64,000 bases of DNA from Psococerastis gibbosa (Eukaryota; Arthropoda; Insecta; Psocodea; Psocidae), in assembly GCA_963971405.1 (NCBI GenBank), contig OZ020486.1, forward strand, positions 20,421,419-20,485,418. The letters run 5' to 3'. Of the stretch, positions 11,166 through 23,627 are shown in pieces; position 1 is the first letter of the stretch, and each line of letters opens with the position of its first letter. A program made the position numbers and the translations under genes. The notes under the pieces were generated by a model. It was not told where the DNA came from. It did no database searches and was given only the letters and a program-made list of their open reading frames with translations.

Positions 11166-14100
11166 ATGGAGTCACACATTGATAAAACTGCATTGCTGCA
11201 AAGCATTAACTTTCATGGACAAAACCTGCAAAAAATTTGCGAAACGCAGCCAAAACTACAAGAAGTGCTCAACAAAATCAATCCTTTAAGCCTTACGTAT
11301 AAAGAGTTTAACACTCGCCAGAAACATTTTAAGTAAGTATATTTATGTTTGAATGTACGTCTCTTTGAATCTTTGATTAGAGCAATATTATCATTCATTG
11401 TACTGAGAAGCAAGCCTAAGTTAATAAGTTACACAAACATCCAAAATCATACTTTAAATTATTGCATTGTTGTTTAGGCGGGGTTTCCACCGACCTCTCA
11501 TTGCAGAATGCAAATGACATTGACGGAAATTTGAATTTTTCATTTTATAGAAATCTATTAAAATGTTTGTACTTAACATATCCCATGACGCCATTTTTTA
11601 ATTTTAGTTTGTTTGCTTGTGATTTTACTCTATGATCATTGATCAATTTTAACTATGGCATAGAGTAAAACAAAAATTTCCGTCATTTGTATTCTGCAAT
11701 GAAGGTCGGTGGAAACCTAGCCTAAGACACAAGCTATTGATCCGCAGTTTGCATAGGATTTGACATCAAAGTAGCTTAGTTTCTGAGCATTACCTTATGA
11801 TCTCAGAGGAGAAAACGCGGAAATCCTTAATCTGTACCTCGTGGTGAAGATGAAAGATGGTGACTGAGTTTGAGCCGGGATAAGCAAAAACCCGTGTTTT
11901 CTGTGCAGGGCCCCCATTTGTCCTGGGGTCGGGAAACTGGCCCTGAAGTTGGAGTAACTCAATGAAAAGTCATTGGCATGAGGATGCAGAAGGCAACGGG
12001 AAACCACTGCATTACAATTCCCTAGTATAGTCATGACTACAATTGCCATGATATTCGCCAATCTTTGATAGAAGAGTCATTAGACGAAAAAGAATGCATA
12101 GGATACTAATTGTGCCATTGTTTTTACAGTTTTCAAGACCGGGCGAAGAGACTGCGAGTGCAAGAGTTCATTGCTAAGCATGCCACTGCATTGTTTGATG
12201 AGGCTTTCGTCGCACCGCCTCCTGAAATGAGGTTGAAAACACCAGTTGATGAAACCTGTTTTTCTGCAAATCCTCCTTTCGAAGCATTTTCTAATGCTGA
12301 CCGTGAAAGTAAAACTAAGAGATTCTATGAAGTAAGTTAATTATGATTCATTTTGAAATGCATGCTAAATATGAATTGGCAAAGCCGCATAATTTTTGAT
12401 TTCATCAGATAAAGAATGAATTTAAAAAATAATTCGATTAGCAAAAAGTTTTCGTGCTTCAAATCTTACATTTAAAAAAAAAAAAAAAAAAAAAATTGGT
12501 AGGGGGATGAAAACCCATAGGAATGTTGCATATTCCGTTTAACGTGGCCTCAAGGCTCAGTAACCTTGCATTTTCCATTTCCTCTTTGATCATTGGTTTA
12601 TTCGGTTTTATTTTGACCACGCCGCCAAATTAACGTGGTTATCCAGATTTATGTGATAAGTGTAAAATGATTTTTTTCACAGACAATTAAAGTTGGAACA
12701 GCTCTCTTGGGAATGATAGTGAGCAAACAAACCGTCTATGGTGTGAAAATTCTCGTGGTGGAAGATGAAAAACATTACGTTGTTGCTGATTTGGGCATAA
12801 AGGCGGTTCTTCAGTTGCATCAAGTGGTGGGACTTCGTTCTTTAGTTGTTGGCGACATAATCCGTACAAAGGTGTTGGAGTGCGTGCCAGAAGCTGACAA
12901 ACTTGTCATAGGGGAAGCTGAAGCTTATACCGATCCTCTCCCCACTGCCTATAAGTAAGTACGCTAAATGAAACCTCAGTTACAGAGTAGTAGATTATGA
13001 TGTAAAACTCTACGTTTTTGTGAAATGCTATGTATGCGCTGTGAAAGCTTTCTCTTACATTGAGCACTTGGTTGCTTGGAGCCAAATATTTCCCTATTTT
13101 CAGCACTAACGGGGCCTGTCATTTTCCTCCGTATCCACACATTTAAATGAATTGGATGTCGATTTTCTTTTAGAACTACAGGGGAGCATTTCATAATATG
13201 CATATAGCGGGTCTCATGACGTTATGAATTGTGGTGAAGACCAATAATTCTTAAATTACCCGATAAATTTAGACATTGACATCAATTTCCGATTGAACAA
13301 CATCGTGTCTTGTAATTGACCTACTGCGGACATTTCTATATGAAGTTTATTAAATTCAATTTTTGTCACCTGTGATACCATGCAAGTTCTTTAAATGTCA
13401 ATTTTAACATCGACCTGCTGAGACAAAATAGTATGTTCCTCGTTTTTGAAGATTCAGAAGACAAGGAAGAAACCATGGATTTAGCCATTTTTTTCAGTGA
13501 GGTTCCTTTGGAAGCACTATGAATACCAAATAATTATACCCAAGCGACGCACAAACTCCGCCCAAATGTAATTTGATGTGGCTTGCAGTTAAAATATAAA
13601 AAAATAAAAAAATACTGTTTACCCGATATTGGCGAATCTGCTGGCGGAGGAAAAGATTGAACACCACATAAATGTACACTCGTAGATTATTGATTTGCAA
13701 CCTCAGTTGTTCTGTTCTGTTACTTCTAAAAAAGGTATGTAGTTTGGCAAATAAAACAATTTTAGGCTCAATCCCAGTCTGAGGCCTATCCCCTACGAAT
13801 TAGTGGCCTTAACATTGTAAAAAATACTCTAGCAAGGGAAATTAAATAAGATAGACCACAAGTTTTTTTATGCATCTGCGTTCTAGTACAATACAACTTG
13901 GACCGTGCAAGGAGTCTAATAGCACCTGTACCGCTACCTGCGAAAGTGCAAACCCGAGAAGATTTAATAGAAAACATCAAGAATTCTAAATATTAAGTGA
14001 AGATTGATAACAAAACTGCAAAATAAACATTTTTGTACTGGCTTCCTACATTTGCGCTGCTGAAGACTTCCTAAGCGTGTATATTATTCCTAGTTACTAT

Positions 14101-17100
14101 CTCACACTGTGTGTCTCTTACTATGATTTGCGATATGGTGTCCTTTATTCTCGTCATAATTGTATTGCTTTTACATGGATTTTACACTTTACTCTGATTT
14201 TGTTAGTGATGGCAGGCAATTTAGTTGCAAATTCAATAGCATCAGTAATGAAATGCAAGTGTCCACTGATCAACTATTTAAATTTTAAACATTACAAAAA
14301 AAAATAGTATTTGGTGTGTTGCTATTGGAAATTATTTGCATTGAAAACTTTCATCTGTTTTCTAGAAACGTTCTCTGTTCATATTGTTTATTTATAGGTG
14401 CAAGGCTATCTATGTCAGTAGAATATATAAATACAAACAAACGAAATACTATGTGATTGATCAAAGCATCCGAAGATGGCTAATATTTCCTCAAAATAAT
14501 CATTGTTCTTCATATGTATTTGACACTTCCAAGGGTCATTCATTGCCTCTATCTGAGTATGAGTCGTTCAAATAAATCATATTTTTATGGAAAAGGGACC
14601 TTCCATTCACTGATACATTTTGGTTGTCATCGGTCGATAAGCCGGACTAACCTCTATCTCAATAATACAACGTATCATATAACAGAATCCCAATTAATAT
14701 TCGATTTTATCACTTAATTTATTGATTATCTGCAGGCAAGTCACCAATTTTACGAAGAATGAAAGCTACGATGAGTTATTGAAGAAGAACCCGGGGTTCA
14801 ACAATCCGGGCAATACTACTTACCTGGCTACATTGCTGGGCATTGGAAATGACCAACTAACTAACGTGGCCAGTCTTAGGTATGCAACTAGGCGTTTTTA
14901 TTATTTTCAATGATAAATTTTTCAAACTGTATAATTGACGGTTAAACTCAGTTTGAAAAACATGATTTTATATTTAATCAGTAGCTGTAGTGCTATAGTA
15001 CTCACACAGCTGCATCTTTTGAAGGAGATTTGTTACAAGATGATTTAAAAAGTAGCAGCTATAGCTACCAAAATGTTTTTATTTTTCAGGGGACAGTTCC
15101 CGATTGATGAATTTGCTTGTGAACTACGCCAAGTGCAGGCTGCTAAATGGGCATTCAAGAGTGTTGCCGACGGCATTGAACATTTCAAAGGAGCACGACA
15201 CTCGGAAGCGTTCCAATGCTTAAATAAGGCTCTCTCGATTGATCCCCGCAACTTGGAAGGGCTGGTAGCGCGCGGCGCTCTATTTGCTAACAGTGGAAAT
15301 TTTAAGAAGGCCATTGAAGACTTCGAAATGGCTTTAAAAGTGAATCCTACTCATGCCAACGCTCGCAAATATATGGGAGAAACACTGGTCGCTTTGGGAA
15401 GAAGGTATGAAAAGTATTATTGGTTATTGTAATTGCTTCCAAATAATTCTAATCCGCTCTTCTACCTCAAACGTTCAATCATTTTCAGCTACCCTTCCGA
15501 GGATGGATTTGTTGATGTTGATGTTAATGGTCTTTTGCAGTCATGAAGATAAAAGTGAAATGGAAGACGCCTTGCGGGCCTATCAGCAGTGTCTTGAGTT
15601 GCTACCGTATCACGAAGAAGCTCGCAATTCAATCGAGTATTTGCGCTCCAAGAATCTCATTCCTTCCAAGGATGTTGAGGTGGAGGTAGAGAAGAAAAGC
15701 AAAAAGGACAAGAAGAAGAAAGGGAAAAAGAAGAGGAGAGCCTCCAGTAGTGGCTCAAGCTCGAGCTCGTCTTCTAGCTCAAGTGATTCCTCATCTGACT
15801 CCTCTTCTGACAGCTCAAGCAGTGGATCATCTCAATCTTCGAAGGCTCGCAAGAAGAAAAAGAAGAATAAAAAGGAGAGGAAGGAAAAATCTTTGTCCCC
15901 CCTTTCGAAAAGGTTGCAGCTCATTAATGAGAGTGCCGACATGGATGGTGCTCAAAGGAATCAATGCAACCCAGCTTCGTTCAGCAGTAAGTATTCTAAA
16001 CTTGGTTTTATGGAAATTATTTTGGCTGAATAAGTGAGAATTACTCAGCGTTCCTAACGTTAACCTATTCTGAACTTCCATTCATTGTCTTGCTAATATG
16101 TTTCCAATTTTTTTAGAAGCTCCAATTGCTGACAAAGACCAAGAGTACGAAATGAGAGTCCGCTCATTCATTGAACAGACTAGAGGTGACTCTGACTATG
16201 AGGATAAAGTACGCAAGTTCTTGGCTGAAGCAGCAAGATTTAAAGTCGATCGGAAATCTGTAGATGAGAAGGACAAAAAGAAAAAGAAGAAAGAGAAGAA
16301 GGAGCGCAAGGAAAAGGGCAAAAAACGGAAGCGGGAGGAAAAAGAAGAAAAAAGAAGACGCAAACGAAGCAAGAAGGAGAAAAGCTACATGGAAGAAGAC
16401 GAAGACGATGAGGAGCGTCTGCGTGAGGCTCTGAGGAAAGAGTTGAGTATGAAGCAAGAGCTGCGTAGGCGTGTTGCTGCCCACGAAGCTCTTGAGAGCG
16501 AAGAAGTACAACTGAAACTTGGAAATTACTACATCAAACCGAAAGAGCCTCCTCCTAAGAAGTAAGTCTCTTAAATTTTACTTGCATTTCTACAACTGCA
16601 TATTTTCTTGCTAAACAACAATTCGTAATTCTGTCCTATAATGACTCTTTATACTACCTTTGTTTCCCGTAACTTATGCCATCATTATGATTATGAAGTC
16701 TAGTTTTCAATGCAATTGCAATGTGTGTTTCTATTCCATTATCTGATATTATATTGCATTTTAGCTCTCTTTCATACAGGGTTTGGCTAAGCTGTGAGGT
16801 GGTGTGGCGAAATCTTGCCTGTTAGAAAACATACCCGATGCATTCTGTAGTAATAAATATTTTGTTGTGCCGTAAAGCCATCTTAAATATTTGAAACGGA
16901 TAAGATATTACAATATTTCCATGAGGATGAGTGTAAAACAGCGTGGATGGTTAGTGCTGGAAGAACATAGGGCTGATAAACAGATTGGGTTTACCGCTTG
17001 AAAGATGAAGACTGGGCGAAGATAATATAATATCCGAAAGGAAAATTAATCTCCTAATGAAATAAAAGTCATTAAATGCCTCGCTTACCCGCTGTAAGTA

Positions 17101-20100
17101 GTTCACTGTTTCCACTTTCTTACAGAATGGAAAGTATAACTTTGCGGAATTAGCCGAAAACTTTCTGAAATCTCTTCGAATTATGTTTGTTTCATTTAAT
17201 GTACACTGCATTTGTTAGCTTTCTCTCATTATTTCCTTTAAATATCATTAAAACTAATAATATAGAAACTGGTTGAACATATAATTTTACCTATAAAGAT
17301 GACAATTTGTCCCATTGACCTTTACTAATTTGACCTATGTGATAACAGATTCGATGAGAAGAACAATGATGAAAGACGACACTCCTCTGAGAAAATTCGA
17401 TCTTCTCCAAAAAGTTACCGAAACAAAAATGATGAAGACGACGAAAAAAGTGAGTACGCACTCATATCAGTTTTGACCTGGGAGTAAGTTGTGGTCCGAC
17501 TAGTTTTATTATTGTGGTAAGTGGACTATGAAAACGTAGGGCTGCTCTTGGAACTGTCATATAAAAAGACTAATGCCGGTTTTATTGTATTATTTAGAAA
17601 AAATTGACATATTTGAAGCGTCACCTCCTTCAAAAGCTGCGAAAATACAGATTGGGCCGATCTCCAGTGGTTCACGGTATTTGTTGAAAAAGGACCGCGA
17701 TGAGAAACCATCGTGGGATGCAGCGCCGTTGCCACCAAAAAGGCTGCCTGACAATCTGCCTAAATCGCCACCACCTCTACCGCCAGGCGAGCCTATCAAG
17801 ACTGCTGTTGACAAGTTTTCATTCCGAGTAAAGGTAATAACAATGTTTTCTTCCAGCCATACTGCCTGAAATATGAATGATGGAGATTTCTGTGTGAAGA
17901 TTTTAATATGGTTGATTGAAGAAGATAGTAGCGAATTCAGTACCGTCACTACACTGTTGGGCCATACAATAAAAAGAACCACCAGAAATTAGATATGTCT
18001 GGGAAAGGTTTTTTAAATTAAAGGTAATTTTTTAGGAATAAAGGAAAGGTATTTTAAGTTATTAAATACTGTGTGGAAAAAAAAAATGTAATCAAAAACA
18101 AGCTTAACCATAACTATTAATGAACTAACAATAAAAAAAATCATTTGCTTGCAGGTAATTGACACTCCTCCGAAACCCACGAAGAGATCAAGGAGCTCCG
18201 AGTCATCAGTTTCTCGAGACAGAAAATCGTCTGACAGCGGGCGCTCCCGTTCTTATGGGTCGCGGTCCAGATCTCGGTCTAGGGATTCTCGTTCGAGGTC
18301 TCGTTCCCGATCCCGCTCACGCAGCCGGTCGTATGACAGGTACGTAGTAGGTTATACATATACAACCCAGATTCAAAAAGGTTGGACCACCCTTATTCAC
18401 GATGCATTTCAGTTTCTATCTCTGTCAATTCGAATAATATATCATTTATTTTAATATAGAAAGTAGCCTAACTATTCCTCAATCAAATGAGAAAAAATTC
18501 TCCTTATTAGGTTTAAACCCTATCTGACAAGACAGCTTTGCTCAAACATATGCTGAAATCATCAATTCAAAAAACCTGGACCACTACTTTTTCAATATTT
18601 TGTTATAGTGCCTTTTGCATTAATAACTGCCTTAATGCGACGGGACATGGAAGATACAAGAGCGACACAATCATCTGCAGTGAACGAATCCCAAATTTCT
18701 AATAAAATGGTCCTCAGTTCGTCCTTTGTCCGTACAAGAGTGGTTCTCAACTTCTTCGTTTTTCCCCAAATATTTTCGATTGGGTAAAGGCCAGGGCTGC
18801 TTGAAGGCCAAAGGAGAGGTTTAATACGCGCTTAGATCCAGCAGAATCCAAAGTTAGTTGAAATCGGGCCTCATCGCTACAAATGATCATTTTCCAGTCC
18901 TGTTCAGTCCAATTCACCCTCTCTCTTGCCCAAGCAAATCTCCTCTTTATCTGTACAGGTGTTAATACGGGTTTCCCCTTGGCAGTGTAAAAACCATAGC
19001 GGGCAGAATGGATTCGTCTAACTGTAGTACTCACACAACCTGGGCTATTGGACAATGTTGATTAGTTCCAAGCTTCCTTGAGCTCTAGAGCAGTTATGCG
19101 TTTGGCTTTAATGATTTTTACGAATTCCCTGTCCTGGCGACTAGACGTCTTGCGTGGCCGCCTCGTCGCTTTCCCCCGGATCAGTGGTCTTGGCGTTTGC
19201 ACAGCGTACCAAAAATATTGTGGGCGGTAGACTTTTATAATTGGAGGATTCTCTTTATCTCTCTCTCACTTTTTCTTGCTTGATGATGGAAAATTATCAG
19301 TTTCTGAACGCTCTTCGCTACAGCAGATCCTCTTGCCATTCCTCAATGATAAAATGCAGATGAGGAAAAATAACGTGTCTGATGTTTTGAAAATATGCCT
19401 ACACACTGCATGTAAGCAATGTGCATTTTTTTCAAGCTTGCCTGGATGTTCACGGAAAGAATAACGCTAAGTGGTCCAAGATTTTTGATTCGGTTAATTA
19501 TGCACCTTCTCTCGAAAGTGTCGAGGAATCGATGAAAAACTAACGGATCTAAATTGAATTGATCAAATGTCATTAAGGAAGTATCTGGCTAATTTCCAGA
19601 GTAAACTCAGCGACCTACAATTTGTGTTAACAGAGATACAAATTGAAATGCATTGTGAATTGAGGTGGTCCAACCTTTTTGAATCAGGGTAGTATATATA
19701 CAGTATATGTATATCTAAGATGAACCTAGCAATAGATATTAATAGAAACAGCTTATCCACGCGCTCCTTGTGTATATGTAAAACCTGTATAAGTTAACCG
19801 CCATACCGTATGTTTACCAATTTTACTTAGTTCACTATGTGTATGACTTATTTATATTGTTATTTTAAGTCTCGTTTTAAGTAGCTTGTAACTTAACGTT
19901 GACTGGATTTCTGCGGGCCTACTATGGCGATTAATTTTTAGCTTCTATTGAGGTTAGTAATGTGAACGGGACAATGTTGGAAGGCAAAGTGCTACTCTAG
20001 AATTGCTCTGTTATCATCTTAAGGCCCGAGTGGGCTGGGAGTAGTCGCCATATTGGGCCTGCTGGTATATGTATTACATCTAGGGGACATGATCCTGTTG

Positions 20101-23076
20101 TAATATTTTATTCCAAATAAATAAATATACTGTAATTTGCCAGTCCACGTGATAATTCGACTTGTTCCCCATAAAATCTTCGATATTGTGAACTGTGACA
20201 ACTTGATGTTTTGTTCTTCCCGTGAATTTTTCGAGTAATGGTCCCTTACATTACTAATTGTGGATTCTGATACAAAACAACCAATCCCATTCAATTTTTT
20301 TATTGATGTCATTGTGAAATACATTGATTTAAACCTATTGTGCAAACAATGAATCATTGTTTCACAAGTTAAAACTTTATTTACAGGTACAGCAGAAGTC
20401 GTTCTCGCTCTCCTCGGCGATACATGCAACGTTTCCGCGGCAATATGCGTGGCACCTACTACAAGCCCCGGTTTCAAGGAACCAATGGACCGTTCCGCAA
20501 TCCACGTCACCGGGATGGGTATATGCGCGGTGGACGGGGAGGGTATTACGACAATAACCGTCGCTATGACAACCGTTACGACAACCGCTATGACAGGGGT
20601 CGTGGGCGTGGCTTTATCCCCCGCAACTACATGCGTGGCCCACGTCGGCCATTTTACCCCCGAGGTGGTGGCCAATACTACGATAACAGACGCCGTTATC
20701 ATGATGATGATAGGAGGTCGAGGGATCGCTCTCGCAGCGGTAGTTACGACGATGACCCGATGCGAAAGGTTAGTCTTAACTCCTATAAAATGTTGAGAAG
20801 CTATATCGCATTATCCCAGAGCGATGCAACATTGAATAATACTACAATTTCACATGGTACATTTATGCAAATGGCCTTGGCGTGACGACACCATGGGCAT
20901 TATGTGACACAAAATGGGTCATTCTCCTGAAAACGTACATTTTATGTCCGGACCCTTTTTATCCTTCATGTTCATAAATCTTAGTTAATCAGCTTATGAC
21001 AGTTGTAAAGGTTGTCAATTTACAGCTTGCCAATCTCATTTTACCAAATAATGAAGCATCCTAAATGTTAAGCAACAGCTGTCCGCGTGTCCCCAATGTG
21101 CTTTTTGAGATAAATTAAATTTTCTTAGGGTTACCTTCAACTTTACAGTGAATGGGATGGTTGGAACTTGTGAAAAACCAGACAAAGTTTTAAATTTTTT
21201 ATAAAATGTAAAAATTACAATAGGTAGTTGTTCACTGCTAAAAAACAATTATGAACTAGTGTCCAGATATTCGCTCAATTCAATTTCTAACAGCCGTCCT
21301 AACGTTAAAAAAATAATTTAAAAATCTGGTTTGGCGCGGGATTCAAATTGTTGTGCTGGCTGCTGTTGGAAAACTATATGGCTCAAAGTTGTAAGAGCTA
21401 TTTATATTAACAAATTTAAACTTAAATTTGTATTGCTAATTTTAGGCGGGAGTGCCGATCATAACTCAAACAACCGTCCAACTTAATTACGCTGATACCA
21501 AAAGCTTCAGCAGCCTGATCGGGGCGATTATAATACGGGTATTTATTTAATCCACTGGTAAACAAGATAGTTTTATAATGGAAAGTGCTATTCAAAATTT
21601 GTTTGTTTACAGTATTTATTTAACCCCGGTATTATAATCGCCTCGATTAGACTGCTGCAGCCTGATCGGGGCGTTTATAATACCGGTATTTATTTAATCC
21701 ACTGGTAAACAAGATAATTTTATAATGAATTCAAAATTTGTTTGTTTACAGTTATAATCCTAGGGTATTCATTTAACCCCGGTATTATAAACGCCTCGAT
21801 CAGACTGCAGGTACTCGATTTTTTGGGCTCATTGAGGTTGTTTCTAGTCATGACTACGAGGGATGTTTACAATTAGCTAACGCCATCTTTAAGAGCGCTA
21901 AATTTTTTTCAAACGGGATTTCTATCTACCGTCCGTCTAACAGCCGTCCCAAAATTTTATGGATAGTTATTAGACAATCTGCTGATGTGTGATGATAAAC
22001 TGTTGTGATGGTGTAAATTAGTACGGTAACTACTTACAATAGGAAGGGGAACTTTTAGCTGCCTAAATTACTTTCGACAAGACAAGTAGGCACTCGAGTA
22101 TTCCGTACGCCACATTAATTTTTTTTTTGGAGGGGAAGAGGAGGTTTCAGGGCAAACATGGCAGATGAAGAGAAACAGACTCGTAAAGCAAAATGTAGAT
22201 CAATCACACGAAAGGAATTAAATAATAATTGCGAATTATCACCTCGCGAGCTTCGAATGGCGCGTAAAGACGAGGAATCTGCACTATGACTATTACTAAT
22301 GTAAAACATAAAATAGTTCGTTAATATTTTATGAAAATGGTCATACAGGAATTTTAGTAAAATGCGGACCTTTTATATTCTTCATCCGAAATAAGTGTGC
22401 GACAGCGATGACTGCGAAATTCCCGCATATATTAATTTTTGCATAAGAGAATAACAGTCCGGGGATATCTAGTATGGATACCTACCTATAACAACTCTGT
22501 CAATGTCGGTCTGACTACTGTCCGCGGCCGTCTCTCAACTGTCCTTCTATTTTTATTTTATTGTGGGATTAAAGCGTGATTAAGATCAGTCGGTGATCAA
22601 AGAGGCCTCAAGGAGAAGTCCCTATGTGGTTTTCGTTAAAAAAAAGCAACCAGAAAAATTAAATTAAAATTACAAAAAAAAAAAAAACTTCAAAAGTGAC
22701 CGTTCTCAGGAGAATGACCCAAATAGCGTTTATTTTTTGCTGTTTGCACCTTGTCTCAATAAACATACCCGCATTGAGCCTGTCGATGTTAATTCCAAGT
22801 GCTTCCCGTTATGGTGGGACGCTCTCTAACTTAAAGAATCGTGTATCAAAATCAACCCAACAAAATTATTATTTATTGTGTTCGCAGGTTGGAGCTGCAA
22901 AGGAGAAGATTGACAAGCGTATTGAGATGGAGGAGAAAAGTGAAGTGCGTGAATATCGCCGACGAGGCGATGAGCCCCTGTCTGAGGGCGAAGCCCCAGA
23001 CTCACCGCCCAACGGTGAAGCCAAGCCTCCCTCACCGCCAAAAAAGGAGGCAACTAAAGCTTCTTCAGAATGGTAA
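11166..23076 (+). CDS. TTC14: TTC14-like protein (S1 domain and TPR repeats, RS/RGG tail), 12 coding exons
   Basis: Coding exons: 11166-11332, 12130-12331, 12683-12954, 14736-14879, 15090-15404, 15541-15986, 16117-16561, 17349-17449, 17598-17833, 18155-18339, 20387-20768, 22888-23076. Every junction is GT-AG and all phases agree, giving 1028 codons including TAA. The order matches vertebrate TTC14 as I know it: an N-terminal segment ([17 protein letters not shown]), an S1 fold, the linker with [16 protein letters not shown], then TPRs with [20 protein letters not shown] and [15 protein letters not shown]. Downstream are Ser-rich, Lys/Glu-rich, Pro-rich, RS and RGG segments. The family is nuclear and thought to bind RNA; the exact role is not settled. 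The predicted protein is longer than human TTC14 (about 770 residues), mostly through its tail. I chose the first ATG after an apparent acceptor because it begins the conserved N-terminus. No transcript evidence is available, so alternative exons are possible. Confidence 0.92.
11474..11725. mobile_element. Foldback element in TTC14 intron 1
   Basis: The ends are inverted repeats: TTAGGCGGGGTTTCCACC at the left and GGTGGAAACCTAGCCTAA at the right, with pairing continuing through GCAGAATGCAAATGAC. There is no coding capacity. The terminus matches elements at 41.3 and 58.1 kb, but the interior is different. Confidence 0.85.
12683..12954 (+). CDS. TTC14: TTC14 exon 3: S1 RNA-binding domain
   Basis: Residues about 124-214. 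The segment from [17 protein letters not shown] through [12 protein letters not shown] to [14 protein letters not shown] fits the five-strand S1 (OB-fold) pattern with the usual GDIIRxKV strand. The intron after it (12955-14735) is 1.8 kb and shows no extra exon by eye. The protein joins directly to [18 protein letters not shown], which lines up with the vertebrate sequence but with about 10-20 fewer residues between S1 and the TPR region. Confidence 0.85.
12955..14735. other. TTC14 intron 3
   Basis: GT at 12955 to AG at 14735. No recognised repeat or exon inside; only short frames. Confidence 0.6.
15090..15404 (+). CDS. TTC14: TTC14 exon 5: first TPR block
   Basis: Residues about 262-367. 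Two clear TPR helix pairs are visible ([18 protein letters not shown] and [18 protein letters not shown]), each with the usual small residues and terminal DP or NP. This is the best conserved part of the gene. Confidence 0.92.
15541..15986 (+). CDS. TTC14: TTC14 exon 6: last TPR, Ser-rich and Lys-rich tracts
   Basis: Residues about 367-516. A third TPR ([18 protein letters not shown]) is followed by a Lys tract, a run of Ser and Asp resembling a casein kinase II target region, and another Lys-rich block. Vertebrate TTC14 has the same order. Confidence 0.88.
16117..16561 (+). CDS. TTC14: TTC14 exon 7: charged coiled region
   Basis: Residues about 516-664. [14 protein letters not shown] is followed by an almost unbroken Lys/Glu/Arg tract, then a probable helix ([18 protein letters not shown]). 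Such tracts are common in nuclear RNA-processing proteins. Confidence 0.85.
18155..18339 (+). CDS. TTC14: TTC14 exon 10: RS domain
   Basis: Residues about 777-838. Dense Arg-Ser dipeptides (for example [19 protein letters not shown]) continue across the junction into exon 11 as [12 protein letters not shown] domains mark splicing-related factors and are phosphorylated by SR kinases in known families. Confidence 0.85.
18363..19692 (-). mobile_element. Decayed Tc1/mariner element in TTC14 intron 10
   Basis: A 1330-bp element flanked by the TA target duplication (18361-18362 and 19693-19694). Its terminal repeats of about 60 bp begin C[A/T]ACCC[A/T]GATTC and continue AAAAAGGTTGGACCACC on both ends. 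The transposase lies on the - strand. Recognisable parts are a DNA-binding stretch ending [15 protein letters not shown] and the first catalytic motif ([14 protein letters not shown], around 18860). The frame is broken by stops and shifts, and the rest of the DDE domain is degraded, so the copy is dead. It is antisense to the host gene and removed with the intron. Confidence 0.9.
18747..19055 (-). pseudogene. Tc1-like transposase remnant
   Basis: A 102-codon open stretch with [20 protein letters not shown] and the first-aspartate motif CSDEARFQL. The frame shifts shortly after that motif, so the second D and the E are not readable in the same frame. It lies inside the 18363-19692 element. Confidence 0.85.
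20387..20768 (+). CDS. TTC14: TTC14 exon 11: RS end and RGG/RY-rich region
   Basis: Residues about 838-965. After [15 protein letters not shown] comes a Gly, Arg, Tyr and Asn-rich low-complexity region with RGG-type pieces ([26 protein letters not shown]) and an [12 protein letters not shown] end. Such regions bind RNA and drive condensate formation in known proteins. If the donor at 20769 is skipped, the frame continues about 40 codons to a stop near 20885, giving a possible alternative C-terminus. Confidence 0.82.
20915..22721. mobile_element. TIR-bounded segment in TTC14 intron 11
   Basis: Inverted ends TGGGTCATTCTCCTGAAAAC (left) and GTTCTCAGGAGAATGACCCA (right, one mismatch) bound 1.8 kb. 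I see no transposase and no clear target duplication. It contains the tandem foldback dimer at 21511-21807. It is probably a non-autonomous DNA transposon of unknown superfamily. Confidence 0.6.
21511..21807. repeat. Tandem dimer of a 147-bp foldback element (family B)
   Basis: Two head-to-tail units (about 21511-21654 and 21658-21807). Each is bounded by inverted ends of the type CAGCCTGATCGGGGCG and CGCCTCGATCAGACTG, with ATTATAATACCGG just inside. A second dimer, in the opposite orientation, is at 33242-33571. Confidence 0.85.
22888..23076 (+). CDS. TTC14: TTC14 terminal coding exon
   Basis: Residues 966-1027, starting [20 protein letters not shown] and ending KASSEW before TAA. It is acidic and Pro-rich, without a known domain. 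The frame agrees with exon 11 across a 2.1-kb intron. It is the least certain exon because this region is poorly conserved. Confidence 0.72.
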   Translation, partial: VGAAKEKIDKRIEMEEKSEVREYRRRGDEPLSEGEAPDSPPNGEAKPPSPPKKEATKASSEW

Positions 23077-23328
23077 ATACATTAAATCGCTGAAATCTTT
23101 TATTTGCGTAATATTCATAGCCTTGAGTGTCATGTCTAATTAATATACTTAGTCTTTGTCGCAAAAACTGTTCTTATTATTTTCTACTTCCTACACAAAT
23201 TCCTATTTATTTTTTAGCGCTATGGAAATGCGCTGGGAATTGCATTTTGGTCTTGACTTCAAAATATGAATACACAGCCAGTTTAGATATAATATATTAT
23301 GTAACTGAATTAAAAAATTGCCATCTAA

Positions 23329-23334
23329 AATAAA
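23329..23334 (+). terminator. Candidate polyadenylation signal (AATAAA) for TTC14
   Basis: The AATAAA hexamer lies 253 bases after the stop codon. It is plausible by position, but the hexamer is common in AT-rich DNA. Confidence 0.4.
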
Positions 23335-23470
23335 ATTTGTGGAAATTGAAACTTGTACCTTGGCATGGCGTCAAATGATATAAACAGTTGGCAATCTTAT
23401 GTATAAATATCCATGATGGCTAAGACAAACAAGCAGACGTATGTTTGATGAAGTCACGGCGCAATTCAGC

Positions 23471-23627
23471 TTCGGTGGCTAGGTGGTAGCGTGCTTATAC
23501 TTGTACGAGTCTCTATACACCATGGGATTGGAGACGTGTCGTAACTCGACACGGGTACTAACCTACAGAGGCGACTCAAGAGGTCAATCGGATACATTCA
23601 TTAAATTGTTTGTATGCGATTGGCCTC
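23471..23627 (+). repeat. SINE-like repeat C, copy 1
   Basis: It begins with an A-box-like TGGCTAGGTGGTAGCG and contains GGAGACGTGTCGTAACTCGA and AGAGGCGACTCAAGAGGTCA. Copies are at 57541-57690 (- strand) and, shorter, about 34975-35085 (+). A clear B box is not obvious, so assignment as a tRNA-derived SINE is tentative. Confidence 0.6.

Noticed and set aside
20019-20702. Long - strand frame of 227 codons opposite TTC14 exon 11
   Set aside because: Antisense shadow of the RGG-rich exon, with low-complexity Thr/Val/Ile content and no domain.
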